Assembly: GCA_023846275.1 (NCBI GenBank)
Contig: CM043874.1
Location: 31,881,130 to 31,945,129 of the forward strand
Reading direction: 5' to 3'
Source of the DNA: Vanilla planifolia
Taxonomy: Eukaryota > Streptophyta > Magnoliopsida > Asparagales > Orchidaceae
DNA: 64,000 nucleotides
Shown: in pieces, positions 46,700-60,664 of the stretch
How the letters are laid out: each line of letters starts with the position of its first letter
Numbering within the stretch: position 1 is the first letter of the stretch
Position numbers and translations under genes: made by a program
The notes under the pieces: generated by a model
What the model saw: the letters and a program-made list of their open reading frames with translations, nothing else
What the model was told of the DNA's origin: nothing
Databases searched by the model: none

Positions 46700-48940
46700 C
46701 AATTCCTATCTACTTACTGATGTAACTCTACAATCAAAATATGCTTAAATTTTCATATTTGGGATTTGTATTATTGAAACACGTATAGTATTTTATTCAT
46801 AATTGGTTTGATAATAAATCTGTTTAGACATTGAGATTATTAGATGGCTTCAATTATTATGGCATTATGGTTTTGGGATCCTATATCACCAAGGGAAAGA
46901 AAAAGTAGCTTCTATAGTTTTAAGGAGAGAAACATTGTATGATGTATAACACAGAGGATGCTAAATTAAGTATTTAGATAGATGATTTAATAATATATGC
47001 TATATCCATAACAAATATGAACTATACTACTATGGTCATTGTGGCATATTGATAGCAAGAAGTTATTCTCTTAAGCTAGCATGGTGATGTAAGGAACATT
47101 AAAAGTAAAATATTTGTATGTAGAGATGTTAAATTAAAATTAACATGAATGAGGTTATCGACCATAAAAATTCATATGTCGCCAATTAAGGCACATTTTG
47201 CTTTGCAACATAAGGCTTATGTGGCATAGCAAAAACAATTATAACACAAAAGGATTCCAAAGTTACATCATACTTTTCTAATGTAGCTAGGATAATTATT
47301 TGACTTTTAATTAACTTTCTAATACAATAATAATTATTAGTCTGGCATAGAGATGACACTTTACGTAGTATTTTATAATATTCTATATTAATTATTGTTA
47401 TGCTAATATAAAGAAATAATGAGTACTCTTCTTGATATAGATATGATTTTAGAAACTATTAAGGGTATCCACATAATTAAAACATGAATTAATAAAGAAT
47501 AGATTTACTCCATAAAAATTTTGAAAAGAAAATTTAGAAAGTGGACTTTTTAGAAGAGGATCATGTATTCATAATGGTACGTCTAATGAAATGCATTATA
47601 ATGTTTGGAAAATGATGATAGTTAAAGACAAAATTTTATTCCTTTATAGATTATTGAAATAAATTCTTACATTACTTACAATATAGTTTTGCCATTTTCA
47701 ATAGCCAGAGGACATCATGTATTTTGCAATTCAATTTTAATAAAAGTTGCACCTAATAACACATATATAGCATGGTGGTGCATCAAAGATTGTTTCATGA
47801 GGCAAGGCCAATGGGCTTCTTTGCCATTTTGAATGTACAAAGGACAAATCATCTAACTAGTAGCTATTTCGAAAGTAGAGGAAAACAATCTTTATAGGAA
47901 TCCCAACATAGTTTGAATTTGAATGATTAAATTCTTATTTGTAGAGAAGTTTAAGAAATATTCAAAAGGCTTTAAAATTTATTTAATATTTTTTTAATAA
48001 ATGCAAGTGCATTATAAGATTTATTTTGAATGTGATGAAATGAAATTTGCATATGGATCTTTTTGTAAAAGGTCAAAAAGACTAAAATTTAAAAGAACTA
48101 ATAATATGGAATGAGAAGTCAAATGTCGTAGAACAAATGAAAAGAAGCCCTAAACAATAATTTTGCTTCAAATTGAAGTAGATATGTCATAAAGCAATAC
48201 GAACACTTATTGAAAATAATATTAATTCTACTCTTTGAGTGATTTTTTAAGGAAGAAGAACAAAAGTGCCATAAGATGTTAGAAATATATGAATTATTTA
48301 ATTAAATAAATAACACTTGGTGTAGTGTTTTTATGAAATTTTTCAAAAAAAACTTTCAAAAGTCATTTGCAATAGAATGTGCAAGAAAATGTTGTCTTTA
48401 TAAGACTTTTGTCTCAAGGGATATCTAACAAAATAAAAATTGTGCAACAAATCGGAAGAATTATGAGAGGAAGGAAACTAATAACATAGATATTATAGTA
48501 GAAAGTGAAATGGAAATTATTTATAAAGGTTAGGAAGTGGGAGACAAATTAGATAATTATGAAAGTGCCTTTAAAGTAGGAGAAGGAACAAGTTTGATGA
48601 AGTGACTAAATGATGCTTTTTTTCATGAAGGAAGCTTAGTCACCTCTGAATAGTGGATTTAACTTTTTCAAAAAATTAATATTGTTCAAAGTCAATATGT
48701 ATGTCATGCAGGAGATTTAATATCCTTAAAAATACTTCCATTAGTAGAGTACAAACTATGAGGAATTTTGGAATGGTACAGCCTTGAGGCAAATGAGAGA
48801 TTATTTCATGCGTGTACTAAATTGTGCCATAAATGGTTAGAATGGTCCAAAACTATTGTAGAAAGGAGATAATGTCACTAGCAAAAGATAATCGATAGTT
48901 TTATGATCATTTCATAGAGTATTGGATTATTTAATATGTC
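46700..48940. other. Unassigned stretch between copia fragments and family P element
   Basis: About 2.2 kb with no long frame. A weak plus-strand reading near 47,585-47,630 (HYNVWKMMIVKDK) recalls the start of copia gag (xYxxWKxxM), but nothing around it supports this. Otherwise no feature seen. Confidence 0.35.
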
Positions 48941-48941
48941 A

Positions 48942-50470
48942 TGTTGTTAACATTTAGTCATGATAGTTTTTTTATTACAACAAACCATATGAATTACTAA
49001 TATATTTATTTGAGTGAATTTGTAGACTTTAAAAAATTGATATTCATGTTCATGGGAGAATTTAAAAAAGAAGAAGAGGTGTGGTTTGAATTGAATGAAG
49101 AGATTTAATTTAAATTTAAATTTTGTAGTTTGATTTTTTTGTTAGATAATAAGTTTGATTGAAATCACACATACAAAGAACAAAAGTTAAATTTTATTTA
49201 AATTAATCTTCTTAGAAAAGTATTATGATTCTAAAATCTTAATCTTATCTTCGCCTTCCAAATAACCATTCAATTCTTATCTTACCTTTGAAAATCCACT
49301 TTCAAAAGCCAATTGCAAAATGTGTAGTTTGATTATAAAAATAAATTTATAAAAACATAAGAATATAATTAAAATAACAAAAAATACATGTTACTAAAGG
49401 GAGCCATAAGTATCAATTAGAGAATAATGTTTGAATACAAATAGTAGTGCTTATCATTTTGATAAAATAACTCTCAAAGCCTTCAAACAATTTTTTTTCA
49501 ATTCATATCTTAAGAATTAAAACATAACTTCAGTCTCGAGCAATGCAAGGTATAGAAAGCTTTAAAAAATATGCAAAATGTGTAACATATGAAAGCTGTA
49601 ATGAAGCAATGATAATCCATCATTTATTCAATGTGGGATTAAAACTTATATACATTTCACATGATTGCATTGGAAACTATGGGAGTGATTTTTGCCATCC
49701 ATTTGGAAAATTTTGTGATTGGATGATTCTATTCTCATCCACCTATTAAAGACACTTATTTTGATCTTCTATCCAATCACTAAATTTTGTGATCTCATAA
49801 TCCATGATTTATCCACATGTAAGAGCAAAATGTAACCATTAGACTATTATTCAGATGCAACGGTCTAGATCAAATCATAATTTCTAAATAGAATTTTTTT
49901 CTAATCCCTATTATTTAGTATTTTTCATTATCGAATGGTCCAAGAGTCTTTTGATTGAGTAGCTCCAATGTAGTGAGTCCTTTAGTTATTGTGATTTTCA
50001 TAATTTATTAATTTATTGTGGATTTTTTTAATTAAAATATTATTGCTAGTTGGTCAATTTGACAAGTTTTTTTAGTCATTAGAAATTTTTTTATAAATAG
50101 GTAAATTCTTGAATAAGATAATCTAATAAAGTTTTTTTTATAAAATGTGAAGAAAATTTTTCAAGTCATCATATTGAAACATTTAGTGCTCAATGCTCAT
50201 TAACTCTTTTTTGTGGTACCTAATTCAATTGTCACATTAATGATCTCTACATTCTTCTCAATTATGCTAAGTTCTAAATTTTCTTTAATTATAATGCATT
50301 TAATTAAAACACTTGTGCTTCATTAATCTTTCATTTAAGTATCAAACTTTTATGTGTAGTAATTTGGATTTTGTGTTATCAAATTATTTTATTCTATTGC
50401 CAACTTTATTTCGTTGTAAGGTCATAATAGCCTCTTTCCATTATTTCATTGTGAGGAGTTATCTACTTTG
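48942..50470 (+). repeat. 5' LTR, family P (copy A)
   Basis: Aligns with copy B throughout. Landmarks are TAAATTTTATTTAAATTAA near 49,187, CCATTAGACTATTATTCAGA near 49,837, the TATA-like TTTTTATAAATAGGT at about 50,089-50,103, and CACTTGTGCTTCATTAA near 50,310. The frame 49,543-49,749 lies inside it and is not conserved in copy B. Confidence 0.7.
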
Positions 50471-51218
50471 AAAAAATATATTATATGAATGAAAACATTA
50501 CCTCAATTATGCTAAATATGTTGGAGCTAAAATTGTCTATGTTCTTAAATCTAATAATTAAAATCAAGTTTTGTACATTACACTTTGATGAATTATTTCA
50601 AATTAAAAACATTATATATATATAAATATATATGATGTATAAAAAGGATTTGAGAAATTAAGTTTAGAACATTAAAATATAGTAAGAAAAAAGGAAATAG
50701 TTGAAGAAAATCTTCAAACTTTAAAATTTAATAATGAGGTTTGCAAAGAATAAGTTTTAGATAAAATTATGATTTCTATTAAAACTTAATCTTATAATAA
50801 TCATTAAGCCTTTGCAATAAATTTGAAGTGATCCAATAAATTTGATAATATAAATAATAACTTTTGGTAATAGTTATAAAGAAAGAATTAAATTAATTCA
50901 AAAGGAATTGTGTACTAAACCACAAGATAAAGATATAATTTGAACAAAATCAACTTAAAGAAAAAATGAGTTGGTTGATAATTTAACAAAATTCTAAATC
51001 TATGAACAATTTAATAAATGTAGATTAACATAATTTATGTGATCTTAAAGTGGGGAAGAATAGAAATTAAAAGATTAAATTAGGCATAACTTAAGTTGGA
51101 GCATTACTCTAGTCATGATCTACATAAGGTGGAGCATTAGTTGTCATGCACATTACATTTAAAAATAGTTTATATTTTGATCAATTTCTTTAAAAAGTTT
51201 GTGAGCATCATGTGGGAG
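50470..51218 (+). other. Short interior of the family P element
   Basis: About 0.75 kb, holding a possible copia C-terminal remnant (50,965-50,994) and the purine tract at 51,211-51,218. No primer binding site could be read after the first LTR. A (TA)n-rich patch lies at 50,612-50,634. Confidence 0.5.
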
Positions 51219-52800
51219 TGTTGTTGTGTTGACCACCCTTCATGGCGTTTTGTTTGATGGTCATAAACCTAAGCTTTACTAATGAATCTATTTATGTAAA
51301 TTTTGAGATTTTAGATAGATGATACTTGTGTTGATGGTGAAATTTAAAAATAAAAAGTAGCAAATGTGAAATTCTATGATAATTATTTTGCTTGGTGTGA
51401 CAAATAAATAACATAGATGTTTTTAAATTAGTTTTAGTTATTATAATTATATTTTAATTAAAATATTAAGCTTCTTTAAAATAAATCTTTGAAGGCACAA
51501 AAACTAAATTTTATTTAAATGAATTACTTTATAAAAAATATTAAGATTCTAAAATTTTTATTATATGTCAACCACCAAAAAAAGTTCTTTATTATTGATC
51601 ATATCTTTGGAAATATTATATCAATAACTTATTGCAAAAAGCATTATAACTATAATAATTAATTAGTAAAACTAATAACATAATTAAAATAATAAAAAAG
51701 GAGAACCTATTACAAATAATATGGAAAATGCAAAGTTGGAACATAGCTCCTAAACGTGGTTAGTTGGGCTTATATGATTGATAAAATAACACCATAATTC
51801 ATCAAATAATTTTGGTTCAACACATAACTTATCAAATAATATAGGAAATCATTTTAGGGAAAACCAAGGAACAGACAAACAATGAACTTATTAGGTGGCA
51901 TAGGAAAATTCTTATAAAGTAATGACCATCCATCATTCATGCAATATGTAACTAAAAACTCTCCATTTTGCATGACTATAATCAAAATTGTTGGAATGGT
52001 TTTGACATTTCATCATGCAATTCTTTAATCTAATGATCATATTCTCATTAGAATTTTAAAAACACCTAAATAGATTCGTTGTTCCAAAATGAAATTTTGT
52101 GGTCGCATATTTCATATTTTGTCCATGCATAAGATCTAAATCTTGCTATTAGATAACAATTTAGATCTATTGGTCGAGATCAATAGTGCTTGCTTAATCG
52201 AGGCCATCTTATCTTTCATTTTTCATGACCAAGTGGTCTAAGAGCCTTTTGATCGAGTAGTTCTTGGACAATATCTCTTTTAGCCATTATTTCAAAACAT
52301 TGGGAATTTTATAATTTATTAGTAATGACTAATTAATTTGTTTTATAAGTACTTTTAGCAATTAGAAAAATGTCTATAAATAGATGAATTGTTGAAAATA
52401 ATTTATTGATAAATGGCTTTTAAAATTTAAAGAAAAAATTCCAAGTGACGACATTCAAGCCATTCGCACCTATTGCTCATGATCATATTCTTATGCTTTG
52501 TCCATCACATATAAAACTCATAATCTCTACTTTCTTGAAAAATTAGTAAAGTTCTCAACTTTTTTTTCTAATTGATTCATTTAAAATAGTCGTACCTCAC
52601 TAAAATTTTTCAAGCATATTATTTTTTTCTAGCAATAATTTCTTTAACATTTAATTGTTTTATTTTGCTTCTAAGTTTATTTGGTTATGATGCTATAGTA
52701 GTAAATTTTTATTGTTTTGTTGTTGTAATACTTTAACCTACCTATCATTTGACAAAATACTTATATTATTTATTTTTTGTTAGTTTTTATTGAGGATAGT
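51219..52800 (+). repeat. 3' LTR, family P (copy B)
   Basis: Opens TGTTGTTGTGTTGACC. TATA-like GTCTATAAATAG lies at about 52,372-52,383, downstream of CTTTTAGCAATTAGAAAAAT. The phrase GAAATTTTGTGGTCGCATA near 52,091 parallels TAAATTTTGTGATCTCATA near 49,781 in copy A. Confidence 0.7.
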
Positions 52801-53299
52801 TGTATTCTTGATTTTAAGCTGATCCACCTAAAAAAATTCATCTACCATTTCTATTTTTATTAATTTTTTTAATAATTTTCTTAAAGCAATTTTATCAAAA
52901 GAAAGCCAACATTTTTAAATGATTTAACCTATTTTAAAATACAATTAATATTTAATGAAGTTCACTTTTAAAAATATACTCATGTTTATTTAAAAAATAT
53001 ACTAAATTATTTTTATAAAATATTCTCAAGAAAAATAATTATTATTCTTAACAATTCACACCTCTCTTATTAAATAGCACTTTATAATATGAATATGATG
53101 AATTTTAGATCTACAAAAATTGTGTGAATTACTAGGAATAAAAATTTAAGTTTCTTACAAAAAAAATTTAAATAAATTGTATAAAACTATTTATAAAAAA
53201 TTAAATTTATTTTAAAATAAATTATTTTTCTTATAAAAAAATTATAAAATAACATAAAATAAAAACTAAAAGAACAAAATATACAAAAATGATATTTTG

Positions 53300-54620
53300 G
53301 TAGCTCAACTTAAAGAAAGCCAGCATTCAACCTTGACAAAATATGGGAAAAACACTTAATATAAAACATTCACCAAAAGATAGATAGGTTAAACTCTCAC
53401 AACAATAGCAAAAAATGGAAAGAAACAAGTTACTATGGCCGCATAATGGATATTAAAAAAACAAAAATATTATGCTTGATGAAATAATTATTGAGGAAAA
53501 ATATCTCAATTAAATAAATTATAAATAAAAAAATTAATAAATTAACTAAATTAAGAAGAAAGTTACAATTAGGAGTTTGGCAAGTGAAGGGAATAGATAC
53601 AATAGCAACAATTATTTTGGGCTAGTAATGGCTTGAATATTGTGCCTTCAAAATTTTATTTAAATTGTATGAAAATTCACCAATCCATTTTTCTAAAAAA
53701 TTCTTTTATTTATAAAAAACATTTATGACTAGAAGTACTTACAAAATAAGCAAAATAATCATTATTGTTTTGCCTATTTTTTATTTTTTGTTGAAAAATT
53801 ATTATTTAAAGAAAATATTTTAATGGCTAAGAAAAGAAGCTAAAAAAGTTGTTATGCATGAATCACTTGCACAGAATGAACCAAGACTAATTGTTTGGGA
53901 AAACTATATTATTGAACAAATGAGATTTGATAGGGTTGTTTAAAAAAAGTATTCGATCAAAATCGTTAGATCTAAATCTTGCTCTGATGGCTAATTTTAC
54001 ATCTTACACATGGAACAAAAATTGACCACGTGATTATTAAATGGTGCCATGCTTTAAAAAAAGATGCATGAGATGAAGGTTGTTCGATTATGAAATTGCA
54101 GGACAAACCATTTTAGTTAGCCCCACAATTTAGTAACCTGTTGCATGAAAAGAAGGCTTTATTTTTGTCCTATATTGCGAAGGTGAACAAAGATTTTTAA
54201 TATATAAAGCATTATGTGTTCCTCAAAGTAAAATTATTCTAAGGTTATTGCCCCCTGATTTGCTCGAGAATTCACTACCAGTGCTATTAGTATTGCTTTA
54301 TACATTGTATATGTGAATATGAAAGTACTATCCCATTCTAAGGCCCAACTAAACTGTGTTTGCTGTTATACTTAGTACAGGAATGGGCAGATAAGTTTAA
54401 GGACTTGCATTCCAGACCTCTTAACGACAACCAACGTGTTTTAAGCATTGTAGAGACTTTAGTTTTTGTTGCCAATAGTTAGCATTATTTTAATTAGTAT
54501 TATTTCTTTATTATAATTATAATGTATATTTTACAAAAGATTTTGAATAAATACTAAGATTTGATAATTAATAAAAAGATTTGCATGATAACAAAAGAGA
54601 ATAGATTAAGTTTTTAAGAG
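53300..54620 (-). repeat. Family P LTR-like unit, inverted copy C
   Basis: Direct repeat of 56,260-57,300, and related in reverse complement to copies A and B. In reverse complement the sequence around the TATA-like TTTTATAAATAA (about 53,708-53,719) and the upstream AAGTACTTCTAGTCAT align with copy B. The phrase TTTAACCTATCTATCTTTTG near 53,380 matches TTTAACCTACCTATCATTTG of copy B (about 52,733). It is more diverged than A from B. Confidence 0.58.
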
Positions 54621-56260
54621 CCTAACATTTTTTTAGATTATTAATTTTGATGAAATTTAATTTTGAAATATACTTTTAGTGTTTTGTCACTCTAACTAAG
54701 ATAATCTTCATTGGATTTCACCATTGCTCCACTTCTTCAAGTTTACTCATGAGCACAATTATCGATTTTCTAAAATGTGACAATTACTTCAATAGATTTT
54801 TTAAAAATACTTGGACTTATTATTAACAAATAAAACACCATGTGTAGAGGTCAATAGCAGAACAATTTCTTAATTTTTAAGATAACAAAAATTTTAATTA
54901 AATTAACGAAAAAGATAAATTATTTGTAAAACGTAATATCTAAAATAATTAATGATAAACTCTACTTACATGTATGTCATGACTATTTAGTGCTCCTTAA
55001 TTTATACTTATTTCATTCAATTTTTATTCTCTTTCTTTTTCTATTATTACTCATAATGACTTAGTCTAATTTTTGTAAATTTTTAATGAAATTAACTGTC
55101 TATGAATTTTCCAAGTAATTAATGAACTAGTTTATTTTTTAAGAAAACAACTTCATTATAATTATAATTTCTTAGATAGTTTAGGGGTCAACTCACACAA
55201 TTCCTTTTAAATTGTTTTAGTTCTTTTTTATAGCAACTAACAAAAAATATTGTTTAAGGTATATTTTATTATTTTGTATTCAAAATTTTCAAAAACAATT
55301 GATTGTTATGATAAAAGTAATTCTAAAATCAATCAAAATTTCATATTTAACTTGTACTTTATGATAACCCTAAATAAGTTTTAAAGTTTTAGTTTTTTTT
55401 TGATAACATCCTTTTTTCTATTTATTTCTTTTGAATATTTTGAATTTTATTTCCCAAATTCTATTTTTTCTTCATTTAGCTTAATACAAATTTGTTTAGT
55501 TAAAATTTATTAACCAAATTTTATATGCATAATACGTGATTTTTATTATTAGGTTTTAGAATCTAAACTATTTTGTGTTCAATGTATTTATGTGTAACTA
55601 TATTACTATTTTCTTTCACTATCCATGCAAAAGATGGGAATTTAAAATGTATATTAGATTTAATCTTACATGCAGTTAAAAAAAATTTGGTTGTATGCAG
55701 TAGTGCCATGTAAACTTATGATGATAGCATATAAAACGTCAACATACTTATGTATATAAGATCTTCCAACAAAAACTTATCTACTAATTAGTTTTGTTTT
55801 TTGAAAATGAGCACATGGACTATAAGTATTTGAAGTTGCTTAATTCCTTAAATTATGATACATTGTTATTAGCCTTTTTATTTTAAATTATAAGCCCTTC
55901 CATACTCTTTAAATATGTTGGCCCTTTCTCAATTTTTTTTTATAATGAATTACATCGTCATTATATTCTTTTGTAAATGCCTTTATCTTTTCCTAAACTT
56001 TTCATACCTTTTGCAAACATAAAGTAAATGCTTATCTTAATTTTCTTTAAAGTATTTTTCTTCCTCACTTGAAGATATACTCTCTTATTTTTCTTCGCTA
56101 GCCATCACACAGAAGAGTCCTTTATTTTCTTTCTTTCAACTTGTGATGATTACTTTTGCCTCATTCAAAAATATTTTTAATGCCTTCTTTTTTATGACAA
56201 TTTATTTCGTTCTTCTCATGTGATCCTTATGCCAAATTTTATAGGTTATTTTTCAACTCA
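54620..56260 (-). other. Stretch between inverted family P copies C and D
   Basis: About 1.6 kb, AT-rich. On the minus strand near 56,105-56,010 a reading with MASEEK and SSSEEEKYFKEN recalls the acidic segment that follows the zinc knuckle in some plant copia gag proteins. The match is weak and broken by stops. Nothing else recognised. Confidence 0.3.
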
Positions 56261-57300
56261 TAATTCTATTAAATTTAGTAGTATTCAAAACATAATAAAA
56301 AATATTTATGATTTTGTCAACTAGTAGTATATAGAAGTGAAAATGATCACTTTAAAGTTTTGGTAAGTTCATAAAAAGATTCACTAATCCATATTTTTAA
56401 AAAATTATGTTATTCATAGACATTCTCTATCAGCTAAAAGTACTTACCAAATGGGCAAAATAACCTTATTATTCATAGTATTTTTGTATTTTTAATAAAA
56501 AAAACAATCTTTTAAATAAAATATTCTAGCTACTTGAAACAACAACTAAAAGAGCTATTTTGCATTTGCTAATTGATCAAAATGATTTTGATTATTTGAT
56601 TATAAAAACTACATGATCGATGGACGAGATTTGATTGGGATCGCTAGATTTGAATCATAATCAAATGACTAGATTTCAATCCTATGTGTAAAACAAGCAT
56701 AGACAGTGTGAATGTGAACTTGCATGATCGAATGTAGGATATCATCTATCTTTGTAAAAATGTAGACGTTGTGGTATCATTCAATCAAGACATTATGCCA
56801 CCAAACTATTTTGGTTATTGCTACAATTCTGATGCATAATGAATGAAAATATTGCTTTGATTGTCATACATTGTGAAGGTGAACAAATTATTTTGTTTGC
56901 AATGCTTTGAATTATCCTCTAAATCAACCTATTTTGTGTATGCTACCCTCCAGCTTGGTCGAGAAGTTATCACCCATGATGCTAGTGATGAACTATACAC
57001 TATTTATGGTGATACAATAGTAATAACTTGATCAAAGAATCGTATAAACTATTTTGACAATCCTACCTAGTACTGTAGCTAGTTGAGAGGTTTATGGACA
57101 TGCGCTCCCAACCCTTTAATGGCCTCCAACATGTTTTAGGCACTGTCGACACTAATGGTTGCTATTACTAAAAATTAGCATTATTTTTTTACTAATTAGT
57201 TATTATAATTCTAAAATTTTTTGTACAAGTCAATAAAATAATACTAAGATATAATTAAAAATTGATTTATAATATAGTCAAGGAGAATAGATTAATTCAC
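56260..57300 (-). repeat. Family P LTR-like unit, inverted copy D
   Basis: Pairs in direct orientation with copy C. Shared landmarks are GATTCACTAATCCATATTTTT (56,380) with TTCACCAATCCATTTTTC (53,676); AAAAGTACTTACCAAAT (56,437); TTGTGAAGGTGAACAAA (56,872) with TGCGAAGGTGAACAAA (54,177); GGTTTATGGACATGCGCTCC (57,090) with AGTTTAAGGACTTGCATTCC (54,395); and ATTAGCATTATTTT (57,174). The U5 part seen in copy C is not evident below 56,260. Confidence 0.58.
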
Positions 57301-60300
57301 GGAACTTGTAATGTAAGTAACTGCTTATTCATTTAGTTCAAGGCACACAAAAGTATGAATTTTTCATTTTATGTAGAATACAAAACTGTAATGAAAACAA
57401 ACTTTTATTTTCTTATATCAAATAATTATTTTAGGGATATTTTTGTTAGGCTATCTTAGACCATACACTCTTTTGACTTAGAATAATAGCTAAAAGGAAT
57501 AGCCATTATAAAAAGAATAAATAGCAAAAACTCTAGTTTTGAAAACATTGCTTCATTTAATATGTTTAGAGAACTTGAAATGTGCAATAGACTTTTTTAT
57601 AATAAATTCGTGAACATAATAACCTTATCTAGTTTTATTTTGATTATAATTCTATATTATGATTCATTTTGAACAGAATTTTTTATTAAAAAATAAATAT
57701 CATTGATTTTTTGGGAAGCTTTTGCTTTCTTACTTCGAAATAAATTTATATGCTAGTAGTTATTACCTAAATGAGCAAGTATAAGATTTACATTGATTAT
57801 GATAGTTTTATCAATATAAAAGAGAAAAATTGTTTAACATAATAACCTGAACATTCGATGTTTAAATAATTTTATGGTTTTTGCACTTAGGAAGAGATAA
57901 CCTTTCGTGCTAATAGTAATTTAGATTAGCTGTAATGTGTTACAAGATTCTTAATATACAAAAATCATGTTTTACACTAGTCCTTTATGCTTAATTAAAA
58001 ACATGTTTCTAACCTTCTTATTTAAAATAAAATATTTTTTATATTTGTTTTATAATTTTTTTTAAATAATTTGAAATTTTTAAATATGTTAAGAATTTGT
58101 TAAATGATTATCTTTATACTTTAACTAGTTACACTTTTTTTTTAAAACATTTTTCTTTGCATTTTGAAAATTTATTTCAAGTAATTTAAAGTTTAGTTAT
58201 ATTTAAAAAAATCTCACTATGTCCTTTCTTATTTCTTAAAAATTTTAATTACATTATTTAACAAATATGATTTCTTTTTCTTAATTATGATAGAAATTTA
58301 TGGATCTTCTTATCATATTTGATGTGTCTTGAATTTATTTTAATTTATTTACTTTCAAATTTCTTTTTTATTTAAATTGGATATTTTGTATTAAATTTTT
58401 GACCCTTCAATTTATTTTACATTATTCATTCATATACGTTTATCATTTGAAATGTCCAAAAAAGATATTTTTTCTTTTTAATGTTATCTTCCTAATTTCA
58501 TTGATATAGTTCTTATTTCCTTCAATGAAACTATTTTTTATTGATTTTTTAATTATTTTGATTAATTTAAATATTTAGCCATGAAATATATTATTATTTC
58601 TATACTAAAAGAATTTGATTTATTTTGGTTTGTTCATTAAGCTTGGATTACACCAAAAGATAATTTTTACAAGCAAACACATAACTTTGACATTAAACAA
58701 TTTTAATTATACTAAATATATTTGAAGGCCTATATTTAAGCATTACATATTTTTTAATTTTTAATTTAAAAAAAGTATAATTTGAAAAACCAAAAGTTGT
58801 TTTTATTCATTTTCATTAATTGATTTCATTATTGTAAAAAAAATGTGTTTTGCAAGGGAAAACTTATGACTAAGAGATATAAAAAATAGTAATATTTAAT
58901 ATTAAATATGTTCAAAATTTTGCACAATCAAAGATGCCAAAAGTAATATTAGTAATGAATAATAAATGAAAAGTACTACATAAGAAAATAAAGAAGGATA
59001 AAAAATGATTTAAAATCTAAAATCATCATTGCTAAAATATTGTACCAAAAAGTGCTTAATAAATGTGTTCATAAGAATAAAAATTATGAAAAGAGCAAAG
59101 AATGAAATATGATCTATAGAAAAATGAAAGTACTTATATGGTCTACTAACAAAAAACTTTGTTAATAATCAAGATAAACAAACTTCAATTAATATGTAGA
59201 AACTTCCAAAAAATTACAAACATAAACGAAAATCATTAAGGTAGCACATACTCAAACTTCTAAAAATTAATTGCACAATTCATATAGCAAAATATTCTCT
59301 TAATAAGAATTAAAAACAAATTATGAAAAAAAAATTTACAGTTGAATAGAAACGTAAAATGTTGAAGTTAGATTACATTAAAAGATAAAACAAGTTGTGA
59401 AATATCCCCAAAAGAGTATAGACATTGGGCTCGTCTTTAACCATTCTTATGATAAATATAGAGAAATCATGTGACTACATAGATTAGTTGTTCTTATGGT
59501 CTATCTTGTAAAATATTGTATTTTTTTCAGATGTGTTATGATTAGATTTTGCAATACATTTCAAAAAATCAATACAAAATAAAGATTAATGATAATGTGC
59601 AAGAATAATTCAAATAAAAAATAATAAAAAAAGATTTAAACATTACTTTTTTAATAAATTGTAAAAAATATTTAGTGTTTTAGATATTTCATTTCAACTA
59701 CATAAGCAAAATTTTAAAATATTCTTTAGCAAATGACTTTAAAATGCTCAAAAAAATCTTTTATTAAAAATATGATTTTTTTAAATAATGTAGCAAAAAA
59801 GTTCATAGGAATTAATGCATCGATTCTTTGTGCTGTGTGTCAAAATTCTAAAAAAGTAAAAAAGTGAAAAATGATATAACTAAATTTAAAAATATTAATA
59901 TATTAACAAAAATATGTCAGTACAAGCAGATGATAAAAATTGTAAGGAATAAAAATATTTAAACTTTTCACACAAAAAAAATCTAAAATATGTACATTTT
60001 TTTGAACAATATTTCTTAAAGTTGTTTTCTATTTACGTAAGACAATACTTTAAAATAATATTTCATAATGTAATTTAAGAATCATAATTGAGTTATTATA
60101 ACTAAAAACATAGAAATTTTACAGAAATTATAACATATGCAACAATTAACTTAAGAACAATTATTTTATGTGTATAGAAAATACACAAAAGTACAAGAAA
60201 AATAGTAACATCAATATAATGAGCATGTAAATTTTTTGCACATCAATGCAAAGATTAAAAAGTTATTTCTAAATAATATAATTTAACAAAACTACACATT

Positions 60301-60660
60301 ACAATAAAAATTTTAAAAATAATGATTTTAAAATACAAATATCTAGTAAAATAATCTAATGATAAAAGTGTTAAAAAGAACTCATAGCTTAATTACTAAG
60401 AAAATATACTTGTTGTGGATTAAATAGAATTTTTTATATGAAAAATTCTTTAAATTATAATATTAAAAAATAATTAAGTAGTAAATAGATGGTACAAACA
60501 AGAAAGTAAAAGGAAATAATATCTCATAATTAATGATGTTTAGGTAGACTTGTAGAAGATTTATGACAATATTAATTGGTATTTCCTCTTCTTTGTCATA
60601 CATCTATTTTGGTAATATGAAATGTTTTTCATAGCTTAGTGAATAGCTTTGATAATTGGT
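57300..60660. other. AT-rich intergenic stretch, nothing recognised
   Basis: About 3.4 kb of very AT-rich sequence without a supportable frame, RNA gene or element end. Confidence 0.65.
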
Positions 60661-60664
60661 TAAC

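Larger units (their letters stand above)
48942..52800 (+). mobile_element. Decayed LTR retrotransposon with long family P LTRs (copia-like, minimal interior)
   Basis: Two direct copies of about 1.5 kb, both opening TGTTGTT (48,942 and 51,219), flank only about 0.75 kb. Just before the second lies TGTGGGAG (51,211-51,218), a plausible polypurine tract. In the interior a plus-strand reading NELVDNLTKF (50,965-50,994) resembles the NxADxLTK motif near the end of copia RNase H. No gag, protease, integrase or RT was found. Either a deletion removed nearly all coding sequence, or this is a non-autonomous large-LTR derivative. Edges at the 3' ends of the LTRs are uncertain by tens of bases. Confidence 0.62.

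Noticed and set aside
47585-47630. Possible copia gag start (WKMMIVKDK)
   Set aside because: A single short match with no zinc knuckle or capsid motifs nearby.
49543-49749. 68-codon frame with several Cys and His residues
   Set aside because: Inside family P LTR copy A and not open in copy B; no zinc-binding spacing I recognise.
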